Assembly: GCF_000331535.1 (NCBI RefSeq)
Contig: NZ_AMZN01000051.1
Location: forward strand, 81,376-145,375
Reading direction: 5' to 3'
DNA from: Fulvivirga imtechensis AK7
Lineage (GTDB): Bacteria; Bacteroidota; Bacteroidia; Cytophagales; Cyclobacteriaceae
DNA length: 64,000 nt
Made by a program: the position numbers and the translations under genes. The notes under the pieces were generated by a model. That model did not search any database. It saw only the letters and a program-made list of their open reading frames with translations, and was not told where the DNA came from. Positions 42,762 to 50,105 of this stretch are shown in pieces (the first letter of the stretch is position 1; each line of letters begins with the position of its first letter).

Positions 42762-43283
42762 TCAGAGGCTATAGTTTTTGATATGATGCCCAATATTCTG
42801 AATGATCATATGCAGCCAGGAGGTGTATCGGTCAGGATTACTGCTCATATCCCTTTTCAGGTCATGCAGGTCTACATATTTCCAGTCTTCCACTTCATGA
42901 GGATTCACCACGGGCTCTCCGTCAAAAAAGCCGGTAAACACGTGGTCAAATTCATGTTCGGTCAGTTTGTTATCGAGCTCAACTTTGTAGATAAATTTAT
43001 AGAGAAAGGATGGCCGCAGGTCGATTCCCATTTCTTCCATTAACCGTCTTTCTGCGGCTTCCTGTGTTGATTCTCCGGGTCGCGGATGGCTGCAGCAAGT
43101 GTTGCTCCAGAGCTCTCCGGAGTGGTATTTATTGCCTGCCCTTTTCTGCAACAGTAGTTCTCCTTTGGTATTAAATACTAACACTGAAAAAGCACGGTGC
43201 AGCAGCCCTTTTTGATGGGCAGCCAGCTTTTCCATAGTGCCTGTTTCGTTGTCTTTGGCATCAACTAATATCACCTCTTCCAT
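42762..43283 (-). CDS. idi: Isopentenyl-diphosphate delta-isomerase, type I
   Basis: The 173-residue Nudix-fold enzyme has the catalytic Cys in NTCCSHP (C64, with metal-ligand H66 next to it) and the acidic EEMGID block (83-88). It interconverts IPP and DMAPP, feeding isoprenoid synthesis for carotenoids. The gene sits 1 bp after crtB and 7 bp before the photolyase gene. No GGPP synthase (crtE) is in the window. Confidence 0.94.
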   Translation of the reverse strand: MEEVILVDAKDNETGTMEKLAAHQKGLLHRAFSVLVFNTKGELLLQKRAGNKYHSGELWSNTCCSHPRPGESTQEAAERRLMEEMGIDLRPSFLYKFIYKVELDNKLTEHEFDHVFTGFFDGEPVVNPHEVEDWKYVDLHDLKRDMSSNPDRYTSWLHMIIQNIGHHIKNYSL

Positions 43284-43284
43284 T

Positions 43285-44121
43285 TCAAATAAGGTTAAAT
43301 CTGTGTTTTATGTAAGTATAAAAAAGTATTGAAAATTTATGTTGATTCGGGATGCGTATACGCTTTTTTAGTACACTTCCCGATGGCGTTTTTCTGATCT
43401 TTTTGAATAAAGCATAGTAGTAAACATAGGAAAGATATACCCCGAAACGGGCGCATTTGGGAAGTTTTCTGATTCCTTCAAAGGCTATTCTAAAATCTTC
43501 TTCTATACTCTCTTCTATTTTTTGTTTGGTATTTTCATCAAAGACCCTGATATCAACATCCGGAAAATAGGAGCGGCCCATGTGTACATAATCTTCCCTG
43601 AGATCGCGCAGAAAATTGATCTTTTGAAAGGCTGATCCCAATTTTCTGGCATATGGTTTTAGATGCTCATAGGTTGTTTTATCACCATTGCAAAACACTT
43701 TCAGGCACATGAGCCCTACTACTTCAGCGGATCCATAAATATAAGTATTGAAGCTATTGATGTCATAACGAACCTTTTTCAGGTCCATTTCCATACTTTT
43801 TAGAAAATGGTCGATCAACTCCAGGTCCACTTCATATTTATTAACAGTCTGTTGAAAACTGTTGAGAATAGGGTTCAGGCTTATCTTCATTGCAATAGCC
43901 TGATAAGTATCCTCCATAAATTTATGTAGCAGTTGTGCTTTGTCGTAATCATGAAAAGAATCCACTATCTCGTCAGCAAACCTAACAAAACCGTAGATGG
44001 AATAGATAGGATCACGAATATCTTTATTCAGACAATAAATGCCCAATGAGAACGAAGTGCTATAAGAGTTTGTGGTCAACCGGCTACACCGGATGGATAC
44101 CGCATCAAAAATCTCCTTCAT
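43285..44121 (-). CDS. crtB: Phytoene synthase
   Basis: The 278-residue squalene/phytoene synthase has two Asp-rich motifs: DEIVD (50-54) and DLRED (173-177) in NFLRDLREDY. It condenses two GGPP to phytoene, the first committed carotenoid step. Length and context with crtI favour phytoene over squalene synthase. The 96-bp gap to crtI includes a short tag-type repeat next to the crtI stop. The C-terminal end is basic. Confidence 0.92.
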   Translation of the reverse strand: MKEIFDAVSIRCSRLTTNSYSTSFSLGIYCLNKDIRDPIYSIYGFVRFADEIVDSFHDYDKAQLLHKFMEDTYQAIAMKISLNPILNSFQQTVNKYEVDLELIDHFLKSMEMDLKKVRYDINSFNTYIYGSAEVVGLMCLKVFCNGDKTTYEHLKPYARKLGSAFQKINFLRDLREDYVHMGRSYFPDVDIRVFDENTKQKIEESIEEDFRIAFEGIRKLPKCARFGVYLSYVYYYALFKKIRKTPSGSVLKKRIRIPNQHKFSILFYTYIKHRFNLI

Positions 44122-44202
44122 GTTCGTAAGTTTTTATTTTGTATTAGCCCGGAGAGAAAAACTCCCCCTCCCAGTCAAGTTCAGGTTGATTCAATCTTTA
44201 GT

Positions 44203-44232
44203 CCTAAGTCTCGCATCTCATATTTCATATCT
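44203..44232. repeat. Tag-type repeat at the 3' end of crtI
   Basis: On the minus strand the segment contains ATATGAGATGCGAG, which differs at one position from ATATGAGATGTGAG at 41326-41339. The crtI stop codon (44218-44220) lies inside it, so the last codons of crtI are part of the repeat. Confidence 0.35.
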
Positions 44233-45693
44233 ACCAATTACCTCTCCGGCAACTACCTGCCCTGATATTATAGATGGAGGTACTCCCGGACCAGGCACAG
44301 TAAGCTGGCCCGTATAAAATAAATTGCGCACCTTTCTATTGTGAATTGAAGGCTTTAGAATGGCCGTTTGTCTCAGCGTATTGGCCAGTCCGTAGGCATT
44401 CCCTCTGAAAGCGTTATAATCCTCAATAAAATCATTGTGTGCATAGCTGCGTTTATAGACAATATGTTCTTTTAGGGCTTCGCCCGTTAGCTTTTCGATA
44501 CGATCCATCACCAGGTCGTAATACCGCTCTCTGATCTCCATCCTGTCCTCTAATCCGGGAGCAACGGGTATTAGTACGAAGAGGTTTTCCATACCTTCCG
44601 GTGCACAACCGGGGTCGGTTTTTGATGTGCAACAGACATAGAACAGTGGTTTTTGGGGCCATCCCGGCTGTTCATAGATCTCTTGTGCGTGTTGCTCAAA
44701 ATCTTCATCGAAAAATAGGTTATGGTGCAGCAGATGACTGATCTTTTTATCTACCCCTAAATAAAATATTAGTGATGAGGGCGCTAATGCCCTTTTATCC
44801 CAGTACTTCTGATCATACTTTCGATATTTTTCAGGAAGCAGGTGTTGTTCGATATGATGGTAATCTGCACCCCCAATGATTATATCGTGCTCAATTAGTG
44901 TATTATCAACTACTACACCTTTAGCATGATTTTCTTTGACCTCGATGGCAGATACTGCTGCATTGTACTCAAACCGGACCCCTAGCGACAATGCCAAAGT
45001 TTCCATAGCCTCTACAATTTTATGCATACCTCCTTCAGGATACCAGGTGCCCAGGGCCATGTCGGCATAATTCATCAAACTATACAATGCAGGAGTTTTA
45101 CGGGGCATTGCTCCCAAAAAAAGTATCGGAAACTCTAGCAACTGGATCAGTTTTGGGTGGGAGAAATATTTACGTATATAGTTGGCAATGGAGTTAAATA
45201 CATGCAATCTGAAGATGCCATGCATCAACCTCATATCCAGAAACTCTGTAACAGACCTGCCTGGCTTATATACCAAGTCATTGATACCCACCTCATATTT
45301 GTAGGCAGCTTCTTCAAGAAATTGCCGGAGATTTGTAGAACTTCCCGGCTCTATGGTATCAAATAAAGCATAGATGTCCTGAAGTGCAGCGGGAATATCA
45401 ATGCTTTCGTCTTTAAAGAATACTTTGTAGGAGGGGTTTAAGCGTTGTAGTGTGTAATAGTCGGAGGTGGATTTACCAAACCGGTTAAAGAATCTTTCGA
45501 AGACATCAGGCATCCAATACCAGCTTGGGCCCATATCAAAAGTAAAGCCCTGAACATCAAATTTCCGGGCTCGACCTCCAGGGGAGGCGTTTTTCTCAAA
45601 TACCGTAACGTTGAATCCTGCGTCAGCCAGGCAGCAGGCTGCAGAAAGCCCTGCAAAACCTGCCCCTATTACGGCTATCTTTTTTTTACTCAT
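44218..45693 (-). CDS. crtI: Phytoene desaturase
   Basis: The 491-residue FAD enzyme has an N-terminal dinucleotide motif (VIGAGFAGLSAA, residues 6-17), the ERxxR-like GGRARKF region, and a C-terminal GQLTVPGPGVPPSIISGQ block typical of CrtI. It introduces double bonds into phytoene, normally to lycopene. It is 9 bp downstream of the sigma-factor gene and directly upstream of crtB. The CrtD-type desaturase subgroup is an alternative, but the pairing with crtB makes CrtI likely. The extreme C-terminus (RYEI) lies in a short intergenic repeat. Confidence 0.93.
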   Translation of the reverse strand: MSKKKIAVIGAGFAGLSAACCLADAGFNVTVFEKNASPGGRARKFDVQGFTFDMGPSWYWMPDVFERFFNRFGKSTSDYYTLQRLNPSYKVFFKDESIDIPAALQDIYALFDTIEPGSSTNLRQFLEEAAYKYEVGINDLVYKPGRSVTEFLDMRLMHGIFRLHVFNSIANYIRKYFSHPKLIQLLEFPILFLGAMPRKTPALYSLMNYADMALGTWYPEGGMHKIVEAMETLALSLGVRFEYNAAVSAIEVKENHAKGVVVDNTLIEHDIIIGGADYHHIEQHLLPEKYRKYDQKYWDKRALAPSSLIFYLGVDKKISHLLHHNLFFDEDFEQHAQEIYEQPGWPQKPLFYVCCTSKTDPGCAPEGMENLFVLIPVAPGLEDRMEIRERYYDLVMDRIEKLTGEALKEHIVYKRSYAHNDFIEDYNAFRGNAYGLANTLRQTAILKPSIHNRKVRNLFYTGQLTVPGPGVPPSIISGQVVAGEVIGRYEI

Positions 45694-45702
45694 TCAAAAC
45701 AT

Positions 45703-46209
45703 TCAGGTAGAGTAAGCTACCAGCTTTTTCTGTATCTCCTTCCTGGCATGGAAGATACGGTTCTTTACTGTTCCAATAGGGATCTCCAGGCATTCCGCAA
45801 TTTCATGATACTTATACCCATCAACGTGCATTTTGAACGGTACAAGCAAATCTTTTTTTACCCCATTCATACAGTTAACAATATCCTTGTACTCGTAGCT
45901 CGAGTCAGGAGAGTTAAAGGTATGGTTGTCAGGAACATTGAGGTAGTATAATTCTTTGGTATCATCGTGGGTGGTTTTGGCCCTTTGTGCTTTTCTGTAA
46001 TTGTTGATAAATGTATTTCTCATGATGGTATACAACCATCCTTTGAGGTTAGTATTCTGTTTGAATTTATCTCTATATGTAAGTGCTTTAAGTACGGTGT
46101 CTTGAATTAGATCTTCTGACTCTTCCTGATCCTTTGTAAATCTTCGGGTAAATAGTTCTAAAGTGTCTTTCAAGGAAGCTATTCTATGGTTGAATTCGAT
46201 TACAGTCAT
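45703..46209 (-). CDS. ECF-type sigma-70 family RNA polymerase sigma factor
   Basis: The 168-residue protein has region 2 (about residues 10-80, with EDLIQDTVLKAL and LKGWLYTIMRNTFIN) and region 4 (about 110-160, with GYKYHEIAECLEIPIGTVKNRIFHAR). It is the first gene of the carotenoid operon and probably helps transcribe it, in the way CarQ-like sigmas do in light-induced carotenogenesis. No anti-sigma gene is adjacent, which suggests control at its own transcription, plausibly by the CarH-like regulator just upstream. It is 9 bp before crtI. Confidence 0.9.
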   Translation of the reverse strand: MTVIEFNHRIASLKDTLELFTRRFTKDQEESEDLIQDTVLKALTYRDKFKQNTNLKGWLYTIMRNTFINNYRKAQRAKTTHDDTKELYYLNVPDNHTFNSPDSSYEYKDIVNCMNGVKKDLLVPFKMHVDGYKYHEIAECLEIPIGTVKNRIFHARKEIQKKLVAYST

Positions 46210-46236
46210 ATCTGTTTAATAATTTTAATTAAACGT

Positions 46237-46248
46237 TGAACAAAATTA
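46237..46248 (-). promoter_or_regulatory. Promoter-proximal repeat (first copy) upstream of the sigma gene
   Basis: The minus-strand sequence TAATTTTGTTCA lies 28 bp before the sigma-factor start. TAATTTTG matches the Bacteroidota -7 box (TAnnTTTG), and it overlaps a TGTTCA half-site that also occurs in the palindrome at 47335. No clear -33 box was seen. The identical 12-mer recurs at 46300-46311. Confidence 0.45.
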
Positions 46249-46299
46249 AACTAATCAGCCGACATTTTCTAATATTGTTTAGGCTTTTATTGGGTAGTC

Positions 46300-46311
46300 T
46301 GAACAAAATTA
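46300..46311 (-). promoter_or_regulatory. Promoter-proximal repeat (second copy) upstream of the sigma gene
   Basis: This is an exact second copy of TAATTTTGTTCA on the minus strand, 63 bp upstream of the first. It again joins a TAnnTTTG-like box to a TGTTCA half-site. The pair may be two promoters or two operator/promoter sites for the light-responsive operon. The rest of the 170-bp gap 46210-46379 shows no other feature. Confidence 0.4.
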
Positions 46312-46379
46312 TTTTATACCAGTTGATACGTGGATAAATGAAAAATCCATGCTAGAAATTTGTCGTATTACGACTGATG

Positions 46380-47252
46380 CTAAAGGAGATCCTTTAAATC
46401 CTTTGCATTTTGAAAAATATGGATGTTTTTGGGAAATGAGGAACTTAATTCCAGGACAGGTTTACCGGTAACGTATATTTGGCAAGTGTAGAATTTCTCC
46501 GACAACAGGGTAATAAATTCCTCGATATCTTTACCTCTTGGGGAGTAGGTGATGCAGGTGACTAGGTGGTTTGGTTTCAGCGTGTTAACTACTTCTTCAA
46601 GGTCTTTAAGTGGTACATATTGACCCAGGTAAATAGTCTTGTAATTTTGTTTTTTCAGCAGGTAATAAAAAAATAAAAGACCGATTTCGTGCAGTTCATT
46701 TTCCGGCAAAAACAAAAGTACTTTTTCTGCCGAATCCTCACTGTTAAGTGGCAAACCATCTATAGCAACAATGATCTTCTGCCTGACAAGATTAGATACA
46801 AAATGTTCCTGGATGGGGGAGATATTATCCGAGAGCCAAAGTATGCCTACTTTATCAAGGAACGGATAAACGATGCTCAGTATTGTTTTTTCAAACCCAA
46901 ACCTGACAATATAGCTGGAGAGGAGTTTGTCAAATTTGACTTCATCCATTTCTACCATGCACAGGGTTAGCTCATCTACCAACAGGTCAAGGTCTGACCT
47001 TTCGGAGGTGAGTTGCATTACTTTGGCGCTTATATCATTAGTGGACAGGGCAGCGATCTTAGAGATCTTATAACCATGACCATTAAGGATTGAAATATTC
47101 AGTATCTTTTTTAGGTCATCATCGGAGTAGTATCGAATATTTGTAGACGTGCGTTGAGGTTTTATAATACCATATCGTTTTTCCCAGATCCTTATCGTGT
47201 GTGCCTTTATGCCCGATAGTTTTTCGAGTTCTTTTATAGAATATTTACCCAT
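46380..47252 (-). CDS. CarH/LitR-like MerR regulator with cobalamin-binding domain
   Basis: The 290-residue protein has a MerR winged helix (residues 3-70, GIKAHTIRIWEKRYGI), a four-helix cap (about 80-165) and a Rossmann-like B12 domain (about 175-290). The light-sensing signature W-x9-EH is intact (W139, E149, H150). The cobalamin-ligand His is present in E-L-H-E-I-G (H188, G191). CarH proteins bind adenosylcobalamin, repress in the dark as tetramers, and release DNA when light breaks the cofactor bond. Position next to carotenoid and photolyase genes fits this role. TGTTCA-type repeats at 47335, 46300 and 46237 are candidate operators. Confidence 0.85.
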   Translation of the reverse strand: MGKYSIKELEKLSGIKAHTIRIWEKRYGIIKPQRTSTNIRYYSDDDLKKILNISILNGHGYKISKIAALSTNDISAKVMQLTSERSDLDLLVDELTLCMVEMDEVKFDKLLSSYIVRFGFEKTILSIVYPFLDKVGILWLSDNISPIQEHFVSNLVRQKIIVAIDGLPLNSEDSAEKVLLFLPENELHEIGLLFFYYLLKKQNYKTIYLGQYVPLKDLEEVVNTLKPNHLVTCITYSPRGKDIEEFITLLSEKFYTCQIYVTGKPVLELSSSFPKNIHIFQNAKDLKDLL

Positions 47253-47334
47253 TTGGTTTTGGTATCTTGCTTTAAAACGTTAGGCAATATGCTTTGGTTT
47301 AACTTGTAGGTATTGTTCGCTCACAGACGGTTTT

Positions 47335-47350
47335 TGTTCAATAATGAACA
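47335..47350. promoter_or_regulatory. Candidate operator palindrome upstream of the CarH-like gene
   Basis: The sequence TGTTCA-ATAA-TGAACA has perfect 6-bp arms. It sits 82 bp before the CarH-like start in the 186-bp divergent region shared with the permease gene. The same half-site occurs in the two repeats before the sigma gene. MerR-family control of its own promoter is common, so autoregulation is plausible. Confidence 0.45.
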
Positions 47351-47438
47351 GGCTATTCTTTGCAAATTCCTCAAAATTACTGCAATATAGGCCATGGCAT
47401 AGTTGTTGGCAAATGTTTATTTCCAAACTCCCAAAGCC

Positions 47439-49838
47439 ATGATAGTTAACTACTTAAAAATTGCCTTTCGCAATTTTACGCGTGACAGAGGATATACTTT
47501 TCTCAATATCCTCGGACTTGCGATCGGTATGACCAGCAGCTTGCTGATATTGCAGTATATCAATCACGAATTCAGCTATGATAAGTTTCATGAGCAAAGC
47601 GAACAAATATACCGGGTACGCTATGATTTTTACAAGGGCGGTGAGCAGGTTTTTAAATGTGCCACCGCTTTTCCCAGAGTAGGACCTGCCATGAAGGAAG
47701 AGTTCCCGGAGGTAAACGATCATGCGAGGCTTTTTCTGAGATATGGTGGTGGGATTGTACGTTATGATGATGTCAGCATTCATGAGGATAACGTATTTCA
47801 GGCAGATCAGAGTTTTTTTGATATTTTTTCATATCCGTTGATTGCAGGTGATAGGAATACTCTGTTAAAAGAGCCAAATACAGCGGTTATCTCCACCGCG
47901 GCTGCCAGGAAATATTTTGGGGAGGATGATCCGGTAGGCAAACGAATTAAGTTTGGAAATAATGAAGATTATGAGATCCGAGGTGTTATTGAGTCGCCCG
48001 AAAATTCCCATCTGAAAATCTCCCTTTTATTATCTTACCCCACTCTGGTGCAGCAGATCGGAGAGGAGTTTAACAATGCATGGGGTTGGTACGACTTTTA
48101 TACTTATCTGCTACTGGAGCCAGGGGCAGATATAGCCGGCCTGCAGGCCAAATTCCCGGCTTTTATAGAAAAACATGGTGGTGAAGGGGCCAGCGAAAGA
48201 ACGAAGTTTATACTACAACCTTTGGAAGACATACATCTCTACTCTGATCTTATCCAGGAGGCACGAGTAAATGGAAACGGCCGGTCAGTTTACTTTCTGA
48301 TACTCATTGCGTTCTTTATTCTGGTAATTGCATGGGTAAATTATATTAATCTTTCTACTGCACGTGCTATGCAAAGGGCCAGGGAAGTGGCCATAAGAAA
48401 AACTGTTGGAGCTGTTAAATTTCAGCTTATCAAGCAGTTTATGTCCGAATCTTTTTTAATGAACCTGTTCGCAGCCCTTGTTGCCATTGGTTTGCTCTAT
48501 CTGGCCGTTCCTTTGTTCAACAATCTTGCCGGCAAAAATTTGACTGTAGATATCAATGATGTTACCCCATGGTTTTATCTGGCCGGTATGTTTATTTCTG
48601 GTGCTCTGCTGGCCGGTATATATCCGGCTTTTGTATTGTCGGCCTACAAACCGGCCCTTGTATTAAAAGGAAGTTTGAAAGGATCCCGAAAAGGCCTGAT
48701 GCTCAGAAAAAACCTGGTGGTGATCCAGTTCATTGCTTCGGTTGGGCTTATTACAGGCACTTTAATAGTCTATCAGCAGTTACGATTTATGCAAGATCAG
48801 GACCTTGGGATCAACGTGGATCAGACACTGGTGATCAACGGGCCAGGGATAGTTGCCAACGATTCACTATATGAAAATGATTTAACTACGCTGAAGAAAG
48901 AATTGCTGAGGCACTCACATATCAGCAGTGTGGCAGCCTCAACAGAGATCCCGGGAAATCTGATTTATTGGACCAATGGAGCCAGGAGACTGGATGAAGC
49001 TCCTGAAAAATCTACTATTATGTATAAAGTAGGGATCGATTACGATTATCTGGCCGGGTACGGACATCAGATAATAGCAGGAAGGGGTTATGCTCCTGAG
49101 TTTACGGCAGATGACCGGAGTGTAATCTTGAATGAAAGGGCAGTTGAAGTACTGGGCTTTAACAATGCTAATGCTGTCGTTGGTGAACGGGTAAGAATAG
49201 GAGGAGACACTTTGGCTGTTGTGGGCGTAGTTGCCAACTATCATCAGGAAGGGCTCCAAAAAAACTACGATCAGATCGCTTTTCTGTTGAGGCCCGGAGC
49301 CCGAAACTACTATTCAATGAAAGTTAGTATGGCTGATCTGGGGCAAACGGTCGCATATATAAAGGAACACTACAAACAGATATTTCCGGAAAATCCGTTC
49401 GATTACTTTTTCCTGGATACCTTCTTTAACAGCCAGTATAAGTCTGAGCAACAGTTTGGCAAAGTGTTTGGCTTTTTTGCGTCACTGGCCATCTTTGTTG
49501 CCTCTCTTGGCCTTTTTGGGCTGGCTTCCTTCACTGCATCACAGCGCACCAAAGAGATCGGCATTCGAAAGGCGCTGGGCTCCACTGTGCCCAATATTTT
49601 TCTCCTCCTGTCCAGAGATTTTATAAAACTGGTGCTTATCGCCAGTTTTATTGCGGTTCCCTTGATCTGGTTAGTGATGGATCAATGGCTTAACAGTTTT
49701 GCCTTCAGGGTAAGCCTGGGTCCGGGCATCTTTGCAGTCGCCATTCTGGTGTCCTTATTGGTTGCACTCATTACTGTTAGCTATCAGTCTGTTTCCGCTG
49801 CTATGGCGAACCCGGCCAAGGTGCTTAAATATGAATAA
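47439..49838 (+). CDS. ABC transporter permease, MacB/FtsX type
   Basis: I use the ATG at 47439 (MIVNYLKIAFRNFTRDRGYT), giving 799 residues, because this is the usual family start; the frame reaches 12 codons further. The layout is one N-terminal helix (about 20-40), a MacB-like periplasmic domain (about 50-235), an FtsX domain (about 285-410), a second helix/periplasmic unit (about 435-650) and a second FtsX domain (about 675-795) with RTKEIGIRKALGS. Such duplicated permeases export antimicrobials or lipoproteins, or signal envelope stress. No ATPase gene is adjacent. It is divergent from the CarH-like gene, and a strong hairpin follows the stop. Confidence 0.88.
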   Translation: MIVNYLKIAFRNFTRDRGYTFLNILGLAIGMTSSLLILQYINHEFSYDKFHEQSEQIYRVRYDFYKGGEQVFKCATAFPRVGPAMKEEFPEVNDHARLFLRYGGGIVRYDDVSIHEDNVFQADQSFFDIFSYPLIAGDRNTLLKEPNTAVISTAAARKYFGEDDPVGKRIKFGNNEDYEIRGVIESPENSHLKISLLLSYPTLVQQIGEEFNNAWGWYDFYTYLLLEPGADIAGLQAKFPAFIEKHGGEGASERTKFILQPLEDIHLYSDLIQEARVNGNGRSVYFLILIAFFILVIAWVNYINLSTARAMQRAREVAIRKTVGAVKFQLIKQFMSESFLMNLFAALVAIGLLYLAVPLFNNLAGKNLTVDINDVTPWFYLAGMFISGALLAGIYPAFVLSAYKPALVLKGSLKGSRKGLMLRKNLVVIQFIASVGLITGTLIVYQQLRFMQDQDLGINVDQTLVINGPGIVANDSLYENDLTTLKKELLRHSHISSVAASTEIPGNLIYWTNGARRLDEAPEKSTIMYKVGIDYDYLAGYGHQIIAGRGYAPEFTADDRSVILNERAVEVLGFNNANAVVGERVRIGGDTLAVVGVVANYHQEGLQKNYDQIAFLLRPGARNYYSMKVSMADLGQTVAYIKEHYKQIFPENPFDYFFLDTFFNSQYKSEQQFGKVFGFFASLAIFVASLGLFGLASFTASQRTKEIGIRKALGSTVPNIFLLLSRDFIKLVLIASFIAVPLIWLVMDQWLNSFAFRVSLGPGIFAVAILVSLLVALITVSYQSVSAAMANPAKVLKYE

Positions 49839-49883
49839 TTTTATAAAAGACTGTTATTCTGGAATAACATTTTTTTTTCTTCA

Positions 49884-49912
49884 CCAAAATCAAAACTTTA
49901 TTTTGATTTTGG
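49884..49912 (+). terminator. AT-rich hairpin terminator after the permease gene
   Basis: A perfect 12-bp stem (CCAAAATCAAAA, 49884-49895, with TTTTGATTTTGG, 49901-49912) has a 5-nt loop and is followed by TTTTATTATTTATT. It lies 45 bp after the permease stop. The stem is AT-rich, but length and U-run support intrinsic termination. The remaining gap to 50105 shows no other feature. Confidence 0.65.
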
Positions 49913-50105
49913 TTTTATTATTTATTAAATAGCGCAATTAATTGTTGAATCAGTCAGGTGAAGAAACTCTTTTTGAACAGCACATTTGATCATCTTTCAC
50001 TCTCTTCCGTACCCGGGAAGAAGAGTTTCGGTTGCGCACCTCTCTATGCATTATTCAGCATTTTTCGATCTTGCAAATTATTTCCAAACCTAAACCATAT
50101 ATTTT

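Noticed and set aside
45703..46209. Sigma factor as part of a FecI/FecR-type pair
   Set aside because: No anti-sigma gene lies next to it, and the downstream genes are carotenoid and repair genes rather than a TonB receptor.
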